DNA from: Oceaniovalibus sp. ACAM 378
GTDB taxonomy: Bacteria > Pseudomonadota > Alphaproteobacteria > Rhodobacterales > Rhodobacteraceae
Reading direction: 5' to 3'
Assembly: GCF_008085915.1 (NCBI RefSeq)
Contig: NZ_VSJK01000003.1
Coordinates: forward strand, 310,001-374,000
Length of the DNA: 64,000 nucleotides
Made by a program: the position numbers and the translations under genes. The stretch's first letter is position 1, and each line of letters begins with the position of its first letter. Below, in pieces: positions 9,280-20,207 of the stretch. The notes beneath the pieces are model-generated. The model was not told the origin of the DNA. It worked only from the letters and a program-made list of their open reading frames with translations, and did no database searches.

Positions 9280-10380
9280 ATGACCCAAAACTCCCTCTTC
9301 GATCCCGCCCGCATGGGTGATCTGGATCTGCCGAACCGCGTCTTGATGGCCCCTCTGACCCGAAACCGGGCGAATGCCGATGGAACGCCGGGCGATCTGG
9401 CCGAAACCTATTACGCCCAGCGTGCGAGCGCCGGATTGATCGTCAGCGAGGCGACGCAGATCTCGCCCACCGCCAAGGGATATCTTGACACGCCGGGTAT
9501 TCACTCAACGGCGCAGGCGGATGGCTGGCGTAAGATCACCGGCGCAGTGCATGCGGCTGGTGGGCGAATTTTTTGCCAGTTGTGGCATGTCGGGCGGATC
9601 AGCCACGTTTCACTGTTGCCTGAAGGCCGGCAACCCGAGGCGCCGTCCGCAATCCGCGCCAATGCAAAGACCTTTACTGCCGAGGGTTTTCAGGATTGCT
9701 CTGAACCTCACGCGATGTCGTCTGAGCGGATCAAGGATGTGATCGAGGATTATCGGCATGCGGCCCAGATGGCGAGCGATGCCGGTTTTGACGGGATCGA
9801 AGTGCACGGCGCGAACGGTTATCTGCTGGATCAGTTCCTCCAGGATGGGACCAACAAGCGCGATGACGAATACGGCGGATCGGTGGAAAACCGGATGCGT
9901 CTGCTGGGGCAGGTTATCGACAGCGTGGCCGAGGTTTGGCCAAAGGGTCGGATCGGACTGCGGCTTTCCCCACTGGGGCAGGCGGGTGATATCTCTGACA
10001 GTGCTCCAGAGGCGTTGTTTACCCGCGTGTATCAGGACATCAGCGAACGGAACCTCGCCTATCTTCATGTGGTCGAGGGGTTTCCCGGCGGCGATGACGA
10101 CGCGAATTCAGCGGCGATGATCAAACGTCTGCGCGGCGTGTATTCGGGATTTTACATCGCAAACGGCGGATATGAAGGGGATTCAGCGGCCGAAGTGATC
10201 GGGTCAGGCCAAGCCGATGCCGTGGCCTTCGGTCGCCCGTTCATCGCCAACCCCGATCTGCCCGAACGGTTGCGCACCGGTGCGGCTCTGAACGAACCTG
10301 ACGGCACTACATTCTATGGCGGGGGCGCGGAGGGCTATACCGATTATCCGTTTCTGAGCAAAGCGGAACAGGTGGCCTGA
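9280..10380 (+). CDS. Old Yellow Enzyme family NADH:flavin oxidoreductase / alkene reductase
   Basis: 366-residue FMN-dependent TIM-barrel reductase that reduces activated C=C bonds and often nitroesters or quinones. Family features include PNRVLMAPLTRNRA near the N-terminus, the active-site HGANGYLLDQFL with the H-x2-N pair, DEYGGSVENR, and the FMN-phosphate region near the C-terminus (ADAVAFGRPFIANPDLPERL). The ATG at 9280 is preceded by AAAGGACAA. It follows the PaaG-like gene by 77 bases and converges on gltA. The physiological substrate cannot be read from sequence. Confidence 0.9.
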   Translation: MTQNSLFDPARMGDLDLPNRVLMAPLTRNRANADGTPGDLAETYYAQRASAGLIVSEATQISPTAKGYLDTPGIHSTAQADGWRKITGAVHAAGGRIFCQLWHVGRISHVSLLPEGRQPEAPSAIRANAKTFTAEGFQDCSEPHAMSSERIKDVIEDYRHAAQMASDAGFDGIEVHGANGYLLDQFLQDGTNKRDDEYGGSVENRMRLLGQVIDSVAEVWPKGRIGLRLSPLGQAGDISDSAPEALFTRVYQDISERNLAYLHVVEGFPGGDDDANSAAMIKRLRGVYSGFYIANGGYEGDSAAEVIGSGQADAVAFGRPFIANPDLPERLRTGAALNEPDGTTFYGGGAEGYTDYPFLSKAEQVA

Positions 10381-10468
10381 CCGCAAGACAACCGCGCATT
10401 TGCTGGCTTCAGTCCGGGCGGCGTATCAGCCGCACCGGATGCCCGGCGCGGCTGAAGTCTTTGAGATA

Positions 10469-11764
10469 TCAGCGGGATTCCACGTCGGTATAGTTGCGCA
10501 TCGTCATTCCCTGATACAACTGCCGTGGGCGGCCGATCTTGAGCTGCGGATCGGAAATCTGTTCCTTCCACTGGGAGATCCAACCCACGGTGCGCGCCAG
10601 CGCAAAGACTGGCGTGAACATCGATGTCGGGAAGCCCATGGCATCAAGAATGATGCCGGAATAGAAATCTACGTTTGGATACAGCTTCTTGTCCTTGAAA
10701 TAGGGATCTTCCAGCGCCAGCCGCTCAAGCTCTTTGGCGACCTGAAGCGTTGGATTGTTTTCGATCCCCAGCAGATCCAGGACCTCATCGGCGGATTGCT
10801 TCATCACCTTGGCGCGAGGATCGAAGTTCTTATAAACCCGGTGCCCGAAACCCATCAGGCGGAACGGATCATTCTTGTCCTTCGCCCGCTCGATAAACTC
10901 GGGGATCCGGTCGGGCGTCCCGATTTCGCGCAGCATTTCAAGGCAGGCCTGATTTGCGCCGCCATGGGCAGGGCCCCAAAGACAGGCGATTCCGGCGGCG
11001 ATACAGGCAAACGGATTGGCGCCCGAAGACGATGCCAGACGGACCGTGGATGTGGATGCGTTCTGCTCGTGATCGGCATGCAGGGTAAAGATGCGATCCA
11101 TTGCGCGGCTCAGGATCGGGTTCACCACATATTCTTCGGCCGGGACCGAGAAACACATGCGCAGAAAGTTCGACGCGTAGTCCAGATCGTTGCGCGGATA
11201 AACGAACGGCTGGCCGATGGAATACTTATAGGCCATCGCCGCGATGGTCGGCATCTTGGCGATCAGCCGGATTGATGCGACCTCGCGCTGCCAGGGATCG
11301 GCAATATCGGTGCTGTCGTGGTAAAACGCCGACATCGCACCCACGACGCCAACCATGGTCGCCATCGGATGGGCGTCACGACGGAAACCGCGAAAGAAGT
11401 TGTGCATCTGTTCATGGATCATCGTGTGGCTGGTCACACGGTTCTCGAAATCCTCAAGTTGCTCAGCTGTGGGCAGTTCGCCGTAGAGCAGCAGATAGCA
11501 AACTTCGAGAAAATGAGATTTTTCGGCCAGCTGATCAATCGGATAGCCGCGGTGCAGCAGAATGCCCTCATCGCCATCAATATAGGTGATTTCGCTGTCG
11601 CAGGCTGCGGTCGAGGTGAAGCCGGGGTCATAGGTGAATACATTCGCCTGAGCATAGAGCTTGCGAATGTCGATCACGTCGGGCCCGGCTGTCGGTGAAA
11701 GAATCGGCAGTTCGAATTTTTGATCGCCGATGGTGAGGGTTGCAGTCTTTTTTGCGTCAGCCAT
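10469..11764 (-). CDS. gltA: Citrate synthase (type I/II)
   Basis: Condenses acetyl-CoA and oxaloacetate, the entry step of the TCA cycle. The 431-residue protein carries the catalytic His in [15 protein letters not shown], the second His in [15 protein letters not shown], and the catalytic Asp in NVDFYSGI. The start ATG at 11764 follows AGGAAGGAACCGCA, a clear ribosome site; a further upstream in-frame ATG adds ten residues not typical of the family. It lies downstream of gltX on the same strand, 79 bases away. The 88-base convergent gap with the flavoenzyme gene contains CCGGGC/GCCCGG arms that could terminate both genes. Confidence 0.96.
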   Translation of the reverse strand: MADAKKTATLTIGDQKFELPILSPTAGPDVIDIRKLYAQANVFTYDPGFTSTAACDSEITYIDGDEGILLHRGYPIDQLAEKSHFLEVCYLLLYGELPTAEQLEDFENRVTSHTMIHEQMHNFFRGFRRDAHPMATMVGVVGAMSAFYHDSTDIADPWQREVASIRLIAKMPTIAAMAYKYSIGQPFVYPRNDLDYASNFLRMCFSVPAEEYVVNPILSRAMDRIFTLHADHEQNASTSTVRLASSSGANPFACIAAGIACLWGPAHGGANQACLEMLREIGTPDRIPEFIERAKDKNDPFRLMGFGHRVYKNFDPRAKVMKQSADEVLDLLGIENNPTLQVAKELERLALEDPYFKDKKLYPNVDFYSGIILDAMGFPTSMFTPVFALARTVGWISQWKEQISDPQLKIGRPRQLYQGMTMRNYTDVESR

Positions 11765-11843
11765 TGCGGTTCCTTCCTGTTTCGGGTGCCGCAATCGCTC
11801 GCGGTCATTGTCATTTGTCAGTCGCAGACCTGTCAGGGCCCGA

Positions 11844-13250
11844 TCAGTCGATCACATCCGCCAGCCGGGCCAGCGTTTCATCGCGCCCAAGCACATGCAT
11901 CATGTCAAACACACTGGGAGTCGCGGTGCGGCCCGCCAATGCGGCCCGCAGAGGCTGCGCCAGCTTACCCAAGCCGATGCCTTTTGACTCAGAAAATCCG
12001 GCCACCACAACCTCAAGATTGTCTCGATCCCAGCTAGCATTCTGCAGATGCGGCGTCAATTCAGAGAGAAGGCTGGACGCTGCAGAATCCAGCGATTTTG
12101 CCGATTTCACATCCTGCTCAATCGGGCGCGAAGTGAGGCAAAAGTGCGCTTTATCAATTAGTTCCGAGAGGTTCTTGGCTCGTTCTTTGAGGCAGTACAT
12201 GGCACGTTCAAGCACAATCACCTGTGTGTCGGAAAGCGGGGCCAGATCGGCCGCGGCCAGATATCCCTGTAGTTCTGTCACAAGTGCCGCGTCCTCGGTG
12301 GCCGCGATATGTTGCCCGGTCAGGCTGGCCAATTTCTTGAAATCCAGCCGGGCGGGAGATTTGCCGATGCCGCCCAGATCGAACCATTCCAACGCCTGCG
12401 CGGTGGTGAAGAATTCATCGTCTCCATGGCTCCAGCCCAGACGCGCGAGATAATTGCGCATCGCAGAGGCAGGATATCCCATGGCCTGATATTCATGTAC
12501 CCCAAGGGCGCCGTGTCGCTTTGACAACTTCTTGCCGTCCTCACCATGAATCAGCGGGATATGGGCCCAGACCGGCACGGCCCATTCCATCGCGCGGTAC
12601 ACCAGCATCTGGCGCGCGGCATTGTTCAGATGATCGTCCCCCCGGATCACATGGGTGACGCCCATGTCATGATCATCGACGACAACAGCCAGCATATAAG
12701 TGGGCGTACCATCGGAGCGTAAACAAATCATGTCGTCCAGATGATCGTTTCGGATCGTCACATCACCCTGAACAGTATCGCGGATCACCGTCGTGCCTTC
12801 TGTCGGCGCCTTGACGCGGATCGCAAAGGGCGCCGCGGGGTGAGTTGCCGGATCGACGTCGCGCCAGGGTGACTGAAACAGGGTCGAATGCCCCGCCGCC
12901 CGGGCGGTCTCGCGGAAAACCTCGATTTCGGCCTGTGTGCTGAAGCACTTATAAGCGCTGCCGTTGGCCAGCATTTGGTGCGCGACCTCGGCGTGCCGGG
13001 GCGCGTTGGCCGATTGGCTGACTGCGTCGCCGTCCCAGTCGAGCCCCATCCAGCGCATACCGTCCAGAATCGCCTGTGTCGCCTCGGGTGAAGAGCGGGC
13101 AGCGTCGGTGTCTTCGATTCTGAGAAGGAACTTGCCACCCCGACCCCGCGCGTAAAGCCAGTTAAACAACGCAGTGCGCGCAGTACCGATATGCATGAAG
13201 CCAGTGGGCGAGGGAGCGATACGTGTGACAACCGGCGCGGTGTCGGACAT
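11844..13250 (-). CDS. gltX: Glutamate-tRNA ligase
   Basis: Charges tRNA-Glu (and possibly tRNA-Gln before amidation). The 468-residue class I synthetase has the HIGH-type motif as [14 protein letters not shown] near the N-terminus and the KMSKS-type motif as KLSKRHG near residue 240. Two methionines are possible starts (13256 and 13250); the AAAGG site is 9 bases before the second, which is used here. Length is full for bacterial GltX. It is followed closely by gltA and preceded by the divergent comEC gene with a 67-base spacer. Confidence 0.95.
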   Translation of the reverse strand: MSDTAPVVTRIAPSPTGFMHIGTARTALFNWLYARGRGGKFLLRIEDTDAARSSPEATQAILDGMRWMGLDWDGDAVSQSANAPRHAEVAHQMLANGSAYKCFSTQAEIEVFRETARAAGHSTLFQSPWRDVDPATHPAAPFAIRVKAPTEGTTVIRDTVQGDVTIRNDHLDDMICLRSDGTPTYMLAVVVDDHDMGVTHVIRGDDHLNNAARQMLVYRAMEWAVPVWAHIPLIHGEDGKKLSKRHGALGVHEYQAMGYPASAMRNYLARLGWSHGDDEFFTTAQALEWFDLGGIGKSPARLDFKKLASLTGQHIAATEDAALVTELQGYLAAADLAPLSDTQVIVLERAMYCLKERAKNLSELIDKAHFCLTSRPIEQDVKSAKSLDSAASSLLSELTPHLQNASWDRDNLEVVVAGFSESKGIGLGKLAQPLRAALAGRTATPSVFDMMHVLGRDETLARLADVID

Positions 13251-13317
13251 GGGCATTAACCTTTTGGAAACCGGGAGCCGGCTAGGCTCGGCGCAGGTTT
13301 AATCAATCGTCGGGGGG

Positions 13318-15384
13318 GTGACAAGGGTGGCACCTGTGGCGTGGTCCACCGCGGGCATGGCCTGGATCGACCGGGTGTTCGATGATCAGCGCGGCGCGCT
13401 TTTTCCGTGGACCCCGGTATTTCTCGCGGTGGGGATCGGTCTCTATTTCGCCTTGCCGGTGGAACCGACCCTCGGCCAGTGGACGGGTCTGTCTGCGTTG
13501 GCGGTTGTGCTCACTGCGGTGGCAGGGGGTATCGGAATGCTGCGGTTTCCGCCGTTGGTGGCCGCGATCCTTGTGGTGATCGGGATTCTGCTGGCCGGTG
13601 TGCGCGCGCATGTGGTTGCCGAACCGGTGCTGACCTTCCGTTACTATGGCCCGATCGAGGGCCGGATTGTCGCCATCGACAGATCGGTCGGCGACCGTGT
13701 GCGCCTGACGCTGGATCGCGTTGTGCTGGAGGATATGCGACCCGGCCGCGTGCCGACAAGGGTGCGGGTGTCGCTGCATTCCGATCCTCCGGGGGCTACG
13801 CCACAGCCAGGTCTGCGCGTGGCTGTGACCGGGCATTTGTCACCGCCCGCGGGACCCGTGGAACCCGGCGGTTTCGATTTTCAGCGCATTGCCTGGTTCG
13901 ACGGGCTTGGCGCTATCGGATATGCGCGCGCGCCTCTTGTCGCGCTTGCCCCAGCCCCCGAGGGGGCATGGCTCGCACGGGTGCGGGGCGCGATATCGGC
14001 GCAGGTCCGCGCGCATCTTCCCGGAGAGCCGGGCGCCTTTGCCGCCGCGCTGACCACCGGTGACCGTTCGGCCATGGGCAAGGCGACACTGGCCGATCTG
14101 CGTGCTTCAAATCTGGCGCATTTGCTGGCGATTTCCGGGCTGCATATGGGGCTTTTGACGGCCTTCGTGTTTGGCGCGCTGCGGCTTTTCCTTGTATCTT
14201 TGCCCGGTGTCGCGCTGACTCTGCCGGTCAAGAAAATTGCGGCTTGTGGCGCACTGATCGCAGCCAGTGCATATTTGGCCCTGTCAGGGGGCAATGTTGC
14301 GACCCAGCGCGCGTTTGTCATGGTCGCGGTGATGTTGGTGGCGGTGCTGCTGGATCGTCGTGCCCTGACCCTGCGCGCTGTCGCGCTGGCCGCGCTGATC
14401 GTGCTGCTTCTGCGCCCCGAAAGTCTGCCCGAACCGGGGTTCCAGATGTCCTTTGCGGCAACAGTCGCGCTGGTTGCGGTCTTTCGCGTGCTGCGTGATC
14501 TGCAAAATGACCGTGTTCCCCGTGCCCTGCGCCCGGCGCTGGCCACGGTGATAAGCTCGGCGGTGGCCGGGGCGGCGACGGCGCCGGTTGCAGCCGTGCA
14601 TTTCAATACCATTGCGCATTATGGACTGCTGGCCAACCTCGTGTCGGTGCCTTTGATGGGAACAATTGTGATGCCGGGGGCGGTGTTGGCCGCTTGTCTG
14701 GCGCCGTTCGGGCTTGAAGAGGTCGGGTTGGCAATCATGGAACCGGCGCTGCGCTGGATACTTTCCGTGGCGCATTGGATCGCATCGCAGGATGGCGCGG
14801 TCGGTCGGGTGGCCGCCCCGGGCGCGTTCGTTCTGCCTATTCTTGCCGGTGGCGGATTGTGGATCGCGCTTTGGCGCGGGCCGGCACGGTTGATCGGCGT
14901 GGCACCGATCGCGCTTGGGTTTGTTCTTTGGGCCGGGGCTGAGCGGCCCGGGCTATTGGTGTCGGACTCCGGGGGGTTGATCGGTGTGATGACAGCTGAG
15001 GGCCGTGCCCTGAACAAGCCTCGGGGTGAAGGGTTCGTTGCGCTCAGCTGGCTTGAGAATGATGGTGATGCGGCCGATCAGCCGACAGCGGCGGCGCGCG
15101 GATTGGCGGGGGAAGGTTCGCTGGTCACTTTCACCCATGAAGGCGGGATGGTCGCGCATCTCAGCGGGCGCGGCGCGGCAGGTCGGATCGACGAGGCTTG
15201 CGCCAGCGCGCCGGTGGTAATTCTTGCTGCACTTGCCGAAGTCCCGCCGCCCAAGGGATGCCTCCTGTTTGACCAAATGACCCTGACCCGTGCGGGCGGC
15301 GGCGCTTTGGTGCGCGAGGGGGGCGGGGTCCGATTAATCTCGGCCCGCGCGGCGGCTGGCAAGCGATTGTGGAACGATCCCTGA
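13318..15384 (+). CDS. comEC: ComEC/Rec2 family DNA-uptake channel protein
   Basis: Polytopic inner membrane protein thought to form the channel for single-stranded DNA uptake. The 688 residues include an N-terminal DUF4131-like part and a hydrophobic Competence domain with the signature HLLAISGLHMGL near residue 266. A complete C-terminal metallo-beta-lactamase domain is not evident; the last ~150 residues lack the HxHxDH motif, as in many alphaproteobacterial homologues. The GTG at 13318 opens the frame; an ATG at 13357 is an alternative. Uptake competence itself is not shown. The protein converges on lexA. Confidence 0.88.
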   Translation: MTRVAPVAWSTAGMAWIDRVFDDQRGALFPWTPVFLAVGIGLYFALPVEPTLGQWTGLSALAVVLTAVAGGIGMLRFPPLVAAILVVIGILLAGVRAHVVAEPVLTFRYYGPIEGRIVAIDRSVGDRVRLTLDRVVLEDMRPGRVPTRVRVSLHSDPPGATPQPGLRVAVTGHLSPPAGPVEPGGFDFQRIAWFDGLGAIGYARAPLVALAPAPEGAWLARVRGAISAQVRAHLPGEPGAFAAALTTGDRSAMGKATLADLRASNLAHLLAISGLHMGLLTAFVFGALRLFLVSLPGVALTLPVKKIAACGALIAASAYLALSGGNVATQRAFVMVAVMLVAVLLDRRALTLRAVALAALIVLLLRPESLPEPGFQMSFAATVALVAVFRVLRDLQNDRVPRALRPALATVISSAVAGAATAPVAAVHFNTIAHYGLLANLVSVPLMGTIVMPGAVLAACLAPFGLEEVGLAIMEPALRWILSVAHWIASQDGAVGRVAAPGAFVLPILAGGGLWIALWRGPARLIGVAPIALGFVLWAGAERPGLLVSDSGGLIGVMTAEGRALNKPRGEGFVALSWLENDGDAADQPTAAARGLAGEGSLVTFTHEGGMVAHLSGRGAAGRIDEACASAPVVILAALAEVPPPKGCLLFDQMTLTRAGGGALVREGGGVRLISARAAAGKRLWNDP

Positions 15385-15602
15385 CCGGCAGATCTGTGGC
15401 GATGAAAATTTTACGCGGCGCGGTGAGGCTTGGTTGATACAAGATATCAGGGGATGGATGGCCAATTCTGCCTCAGAACAGCGTCCTGCGACGTCATCGC
15501 CCCGGCCAAAAGGCGAGAGCCCGGGCCAAGGCGTCACTCACCATGGGCCTGAGGTGGCAGCCGCCCGGAAATACGACCGGTGACTGCCCGTTTGGCAATC
15601 GA

Positions 15603-16286
15603 TCAATAGCTACGGATCAGCCCGACCAACCGCCCTTGAACCTTGACCTGATCATCGGGAAAGACGCGGGTTTCATAGGCCGGGTTCGCCGCTTCCAACG
15701 CGATGGATCGACCGTGACGACGGAAACGCTTTAACGTCGCCTCTTGGTCGTCGATCAGGGCGACCACAATATCACCATTCTCGGCGGTGCTGCCTTCGCG
15801 GATCACAACGACATCACCATCATTGATTCCGGCGTCGATCATCGAATCGCCTTTTACTTCAAGCGCATAGTGGTTGCCTCGGCCCGAGAGCATAGTCGCC
15901 GGCACCGCCACCTTATGGCTTTCGTGTTGCAGCGCCGAGATCGGAACGCCGGCGGCGATACGCCCCATGACCGACAATTCGACAGCATGGGCATGAACCG
16001 GCATTGCATCGGCGGGGGGATCGGCGCGATCGCCTTTGATCACCCGTGGGTTAAACCCCGGGTGCTCCATCGCGTCGGGCAGTTTGATGATTTCCAGAGC
16101 CCGGGCCCGATGCGCCAGCCGACGGATGAACCCCCGTTCCTCAAGCGCCGTGATCAGCCGGTGAATGCCGGATTTTGACCGCAGATCCAGCGCCTCTTTC
16201 ATCTCATCAAAGGATGGCGGCACGCCGTCACGTTGAATCCGCTTGTTGATGAAATCCAGCAGTTCCAGTTGTTTACGTGTCAGCAT
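15603..16286 (-). CDS. lexA: SOS repressor LexA
   Basis: Represses the DNA-damage regulon and self-cleaves when RecA is activated. The 227-residue protein has an N-terminal winged helix (about 1-65, beginning [11 protein letters not shown]), the cleavage dipeptide Ala112-Gly113 in GRIAAGVPI, the nucleophile Ser148 in KGDSMIDAG and the general-base Lys186 in EATLKRF. All catalytic residues are intact. The gene is autoregulated by sequence logic: three GTTC half-sites spaced by 7 bases lie 45-70 bases upstream. It sits downstream of moeA on the same strand but has its own promoter. Confidence 0.97.
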   Translation of the reverse strand: MLTRKQLELLDFINKRIQRDGVPPSFDEMKEALDLRSKSGIHRLITALEERGFIRRLAHRARALEIIKLPDAMEHPGFNPRVIKGDRADPPADAMPVHAHAVELSVMGRIAAGVPISALQHESHKVAVPATMLSGRGNHYALEVKGDSMIDAGINDGDVVVIREGSTAENGDIVVALIDDQEATLKRFRRHGRSIALEAANPAYETRVFPDDQVKVQGRLVGLIRSY

Positions 16287-16330
16287 TGCAAAGGACCCCG
16301 GTAAGCTGTTGAGTGTCGCGCCTTAAAAGC

Positions 16331-16356
16331 GTTCACCTCACGTTCTATAACCGTTC
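16331..16356 (-). promoter_or_regulatory. lexA: Tandem overlapping SOS (LexA) boxes
   Basis: GTTC occurs at 16331-16334, 16342-16345 and 16353-16356, each pair separated by exactly 7 bases. This gives two overlapping copies of GTTC-N7-GTTC, the alphaproteobacterial LexA operator. The block overlaps the predicted lexA -10 region, which fits autorepression. Confidence 0.85.
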
Positions 16357-16370
16357 CCGATTTGTGTCAA
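16342..16370 (-). promoter_or_regulatory. lexA: lexA sigma-70-type promoter
   Basis: On the minus strand a consensus TTGACA (16365-16370) is followed by an AT-rich -10 region, TATAGA (16344-16349, 15-base spacer) or TAGAAC (16342-16347, 17-base spacer). The SOS half-sites overlap both the spacer and the -10. The -35 begins immediately after the moeA stop codon. Confidence 0.6.
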
Positions 16371-16373
16371 CGG

Positions 16374-17546
16374 CTATAGAGGTAGATAGATCACCTGATC
16401 GCCTGCCGCGCGCGGCCCATCTCCGACTGGACGCAGGATCAGCGCGTTTGCCGCGGCCAGCACCGAGGTCAGCGCGCTGTCCTGCCGGTTGAAGGCTGTC
16501 AGTTTACCGTCGGCAAAGCTGGCACGCATATAGTGTTCGCGCGGGCCGTTCGGGCCAAGCGGCGCGGCCAGAGGCGCGCTTAGACGGGGGGCCGGTTCGG
16601 CGGTCAGCCCCAGCATTGCGCGCAGCATCGGCAGAAGAAAGACGTGACCGCAGACCATGGCGGACACGGGATTGCCCGGCAGGCCGACCATCGGCACGTC
16701 GTTCAGCCGCCCGGCCATCAGCGGTTTGCCCGGCCGCATCGCGATTTTATAGAACGCCTGCTCCATCCCCAACGACCCGGCCACGGCACCGACCAGATCG
16801 TGATCGCCGACAGAAGCACCGCCGATGGTCACGATCAGATCGACACCTTCGGTCATGGAAAATACGGCCCTCAGGGCACCTTCGCTATCGCGGGCGATGG
16901 GCAACAGGCGCGCCGTGCCGCCCGCAGCCTCGATCATCGCGGCAAGGCCAAAGATGTTGGAGGCGACGATCTGATCCGGTCCGGGGATTTCGCCGGGCAT
17001 GACCAATTCGTCACCCGTCGCAATCAGCGCGACGACCGGGCGACGGACGACTGTGGGCGCTGCACAGTTCATCGCAGCCAGTAAAACAAGGTCGGAGGGG
17101 CCAAGGGCGCGGCGTGGAAAACAGGTTGATCCCTTGGCGAAATCTGCAGCGGCGGGACGGATATAAAGACTTTCATCAAGCACGTCGCGCAGGGTGATCG
17201 TATCGCCGTCGCGGATCACGTCTTCCTGAATTATGATGCGGGTCGCGCCTTTGGGCATCGGTGCACCGGTGAAAATCCGGATCGCTTCGCCCGGTGCGAT
17301 GGCGCGGTCGGCTGCGCGCCCAGCCGCTGATTCAGCGGTCACGCGGAACCGGGCACCGGGGCGGGCTTCGTCCGCGATCACGGCGTAACCATCCATCGCC
17401 GAGGCGGCAAAGGGCGGCTGATCGCGCCCGGCGGTGACCGGCTCGGACAGAACCCGGCCTGTCGCGTGGCGCAGCGCCACGGGTTCGCCGGGCAGGGGTG
17501 TCACCAGATCGAAAAGATGCGCCAGTGCCTGATCAACCGTGATCAT
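16374..17546 (-). CDS. moeA: Molybdopterin molybdotransferase MoeA
   Basis: Inserts molybdate into adenylylated molybdopterin to finish the molybdenum cofactor. The 390-residue protein shows the family order: N-terminal domain, AMDGYAV motif near residue 50, the MoCF-binding [11 protein letters not shown] motif near residue 240 and a C-terminal beta-barrel domain with [14 protein letters not shown] just before it. Its start overlaps the moaC stop by 4 bases, so translation is probably coupled. It is the last gene of trpC-moaC-moeA before lexA. Confidence 0.95.
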   Translation of the reverse strand: MITVDQALAHLFDLVTPLPGEPVALRHATGRVLSEPVTAGRDQPPFAASAMDGYAVIADEARPGARFRVTAESAAGRAADRAIAPGEAIRIFTGAPMPKGATRIIIQEDVIRDGDTITLRDVLDESLYIRPAAADFAKGSTCFPRRALGPSDLVLLAAMNCAAPTVVRRPVVALIATGDELVMPGEIPGPDQIVASNIFGLAAMIEAAGGTARLLPIARDSEGALRAVFSMTEGVDLIVTIGGASVGDHDLVGAVAGSLGMEQAFYKIAMRPGKPLMAGRLNDVPMVGLPGNPVSAMVCGHVFLLPMLRAMLGLTAEPAPRLSAPLAAPLGPNGPREHYMRASFADGKLTAFNRQDSALTSVLAAANALILRPVGDGPRAAGDQVIYLPL

Positions 17547-18013
17547 GCGGTGAAGCGGCCGGATTTGCCGCCGTCCTTGAGAGTGACGCGGATGCCGCCG
17601 ATCTCCATGGTTTTTTCCACCGCCTTGACCATATCGAACAGCGTCAGGCAGGCGGTTGAGACTGCCGTCAGCGCCTCCATTTCCACGCCGGTCTGGCCTG
17701 TCGTCTTGACGGTGGCGGTGACGCGGATACCGGGCAGGGCTGCGTCGGGTTCAAGATCGACGGTGACCTTGGTGATCGGCAGCGGATGGCACAGCGGGAT
17801 CAGATCGGCGGTTTTCTTGGCCCCCATGATCCCGGCCAAACGCGCGACACCCAGCGCATCGCCCTTTTTTGCGCGGCCTTCGGTGATGATGGCAAGGGTT
17901 TGCGGCGTCATCTTGACGTGGCCAATGGCGGTGGCGATGCGGGCGGTCGTGTCCTTGTCGGACACGTCGACCATATGGGCGTTACCTGCGCCGTCAAAGT
18001 GGGTCAGGGCCAT
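17543..18013 (-). CDS. moaC: Cyclic pyranopterin monophosphate synthase MoaC
   Basis: Catalyses the second half of the first step of molybdenum cofactor synthesis, forming cyclic pyranopterin phosphate. The 156 residues contain [13 protein letters not shown] near 75 and the signature [21 protein letters not shown] near 112-132 with the catalytic lysine. The ATG at 18013 shares its A with the trpC TGA, a 1-base overlap. Upstream in-frame residues are translated trpC sequence and are excluded. Cytoplasmic. Confidence 0.95.
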   Translation of the reverse strand: MALTHFDGAGNAHMVDVSDKDTTARIATAIGHVKMTPQTLAIITEGRAKKGDALGVARLAGIMGAKKTADLIPLCHPLPITKVTVDLEPDAALPGIRVTATVKTTGQTGVEMEALTAVSTACLTLFDMVKAVEKTMEIGGIRVTLKDGGKSGRFTA

Positions 18014-18816
18014 CAGGCAGCCCCCCGCACCGGATTGGCCAGCAATGTCCGGGTTGCGGCGGCGACATCGGCCTGCCGCATCAGGGATTCGCCGATCAGG
18101 AACGCGCGAGCGTTGTAGCCTGCCAGTTCGGCCAGATCGGCCGGGGTCGACAGACCCGATTCCGCCACGATCATCCGCCCCGGCTCGACCTGTGGGGCCA
18201 GTGTGCGGGTGGTGTCGAGCGTCGTCTCGAACGTCTTGAGGTTGCGGTTGTTGATGCCGATCAGCGGCGATTTCAACCGGTGGGCACGCTGCAACTCGGC
18301 GACGTTGTGCACCTCGATCAAGGTATCCATGCCCCAATGCGTCGCGGCAGACTCCAATTCCTCGGCCTGCGCGTCAGTCACGCTGGCCATGATGATCAGG
18401 ATACAGTCGGCGTGCAGCGCGCGCGCCTCGGCCACCTGCCAGGTATCATACATGAAATCCTTGCGCAGGGCGGGCAGGGCGGTCGCATCCCGGGCGGCGG
18501 TGAGGAAGCTGTCCTGCCCCTGAAACGACGGCGTGTCGGTCAGCACCGAAAGACAGGTCGCACCGCCGGTTTCATAGGCTTTGGCCAATGCGGGCGGATC
18601 GAAATCGGCGCGGATCAAACCCTTGGACGGGCTGGCCTTTTTGATCTCGGCGATCAGGGCATATCCGGTTTCGGCGGCCCGTTCCAACGCAGAAGCAAAA
18701 CCGCGGGGGGCGGGGGCGGACCGGGCGGCCTGTTCAACGTCGGCGAGGGAGCGGGCGGCCTTTCGCGCGGCAATCTCTTCCAGTTTATAGCTCTTGATCC
18801 GGTCGAGAACGGTCAT
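18013..18816 (-). CDS. trpC: Indole-3-glycerol phosphate synthase
   Basis: Fourth tryptophan-biosynthetic step. The 267-residue TIM-barrel protein has the [10 protein letters not shown] motif (about residues 57-66), [19 protein letters not shown] and VAESGLST. The ATG at 18816 follows AGGAGCCGCGAC. trpG and trpD, which stand directly before trpC in many Rhodobacterales, are absent; tyrS lies upstream instead. moaC starts at its stop codon, so the rest of the trpC-moaC-moeA arrangement is kept. Confidence 0.95.
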   Translation of the reverse strand: MTVLDRIKSYKLEEIAARKAARSLADVEQAARSAPAPRGFASALERAAETGYALIAEIKKASPSKGLIRADFDPPALAKAYETGGATCLSVLTDTPSFQGQDSFLTAARDATALPALRKDFMYDTWQVAEARALHADCILIIMASVTDAQAEELESAATHWGMDTLIEVHNVAELQRAHRLKSPLIGINNRNLKTFETTLDTTRTLAPQVEPGRMIVAESGLSTPADLAELAGYNARAFLIGESLMRQADVAAATRTLLANPVRGAA

Positions 18817-18888
18817 GTCGCGGCTCCTGCTTCAGACGGGGTGAGGCCTTGCGCCTTTCCTCGGGGTATATCGGGACCGACGGCGGAG

Positions 18889-20142
18889 TCAGTCGGAAAG
18901 TGTAATCAGCGCGTGGCGTTTCTTGCCCGCGCTAAGCTTGACGGGAGAGGCGAGCGCGGCGACATCCAGCATCAGCCCCGCATCGGTCAGCGGTGCATCG
19001 TCGATCCGCGCGCCGTTTTCGGCAATCAGGCGTTTTGCCTCTTTTCCGGTCTTGGCAAGGCCGGCGCGAACGATCAACTGAACGATTGAGATGCCACCGG
19101 CAACTTCGTCGGCGGTCAACGCAAGGGTGGGCAGGTCATCGCCCACGCCGCCCTTTTCGAACACCTCGCGCGATGTCGCCTCGGCTGTCGCTGCGGCATT
19201 GGCACCATGGCACAGGGTCGTGACTTCGTTCGCAAGGATGATCTTGGCGGCGTTGATCTCGGCCCCTTCCAGCGCGCCAAGACGTTCACATTCATCCAGC
19301 GGCAGTTCGGTGAACAGTTTGGTAAATCGTCCCACATCGGCGTCGGTGGTGTTGCGCCAGAATTGCCAGAACTCATAGGGCGACAGCATATCGGCATTCA
19401 GCCAGATCGCGCCGCCCTGTGATTTGCCCATCTTGCGCCCGTCGCTGGTCGTCAACAGCGGCGAGGTAAGGCCGAAGATATCATGATCCAGCACCCGGCG
19501 CGTCAGGTCGATGCCGTTGATGATATTGCCCCATTGATCCGACCCGCCCATTTGCAGGACACAGCCATAGCGGCGGTTCAGCTCAAGGAAATCATAGGCC
19601 TGAAGGATCATATAGTTGAATTCGAGGAACGACAGGGATTGCTCCCGGTCGAGCCGCGATTTCACCGATTCAAACGCCAGCATCCGGTTGACCGAAAAAT
19701 GCCGCCCGATGTCGCGCAGAAAATCGAGGTAGTTCAGATTGTCCAGCCATTCGGCATTGTTCAGCATCAGCGCATCAGAGGGGCCATCGCCATAGGTCAG
19801 GTATTTGGCGAACACCTGTTGCATGCCCGCAATGTTGGCCGCGATCTGCTCTGGCCCCAGCAACGGGCGTTCGTCGGCGCGAAAACTGGGGTCGCCCACC
19901 TTGGTCGTGCCGCCGCCCATCAGGGTGATCGGCTTGTGCCCGGTCTTTTGCAGCCAGCGCAGCATCATGATGTTCAGCAGATGCCCCACATGCAGCGACT
20001 TTGCGGTCGCGTCATATCCGATATAGGCAGGTGTGCCGGGCGTGCGCATTGCCTCGTCCAGCGCCTGATAATCCGTACAGTCGGCCAGAAAGCCACGGGA
20101 CATCATCACATGCAGAAAGTCGGATTTTGGGTGGTAGGTCAT
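18889..20142 (-). CDS. tyrS: Tyrosine-tRNA ligase
   Basis: Charges tRNA-Tyr. The protein is 417 residues from the ATG at 20142 (an ATG at 20157 would add five). It has the class I HIGH-type motif HVGHLLN near residue 47, KMSKS as RKMGKSQGG near 237, and a C-terminal S4 RNA-binding domain ([21 protein letters not shown]). Residues upstream of the chosen start are arginine- and proline-rich and unlike the family. It is divergent from anmK with a 65-base spacer. Confidence 0.94.
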   Translation of the reverse strand: MTYHPKSDFLHVMMSRGFLADCTDYQALDEAMRTPGTPAYIGYDATAKSLHVGHLLNIMMLRWLQKTGHKPITLMGGGTTKVGDPSFRADERPLLGPEQIAANIAGMQQVFAKYLTYGDGPSDALMLNNAEWLDNLNYLDFLRDIGRHFSVNRMLAFESVKSRLDREQSLSFLEFNYMILQAYDFLELNRRYGCVLQMGGSDQWGNIINGIDLTRRVLDHDIFGLTSPLLTTSDGRKMGKSQGGAIWLNADMLSPYEFWQFWRNTTDADVGRFTKLFTELPLDECERLGALEGAEINAAKIILANEVTTLCHGANAAATAEATSREVFEKGGVGDDLPTLALTADEVAGGISIVQLIVRAGLAKTGKEAKRLIAENGARIDDAPLTDAGLMLDVAALASPVKLSAGKKRHALITLSD

Positions 20143-20207
20143 CGTCGGTTCGTCCATCCTTGGCGGTGCGGCCCACCTATATCGGGCGCTTTGGGCGAGG
20201 GAAAGCC

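Noticed and set aside
15385..15602. Possible small gene in the comEC/lexA convergent gap
   Set aside because: Short frames there lack ribosome sites and protein-like composition; the gap is more likely 3' untranslated sequence.
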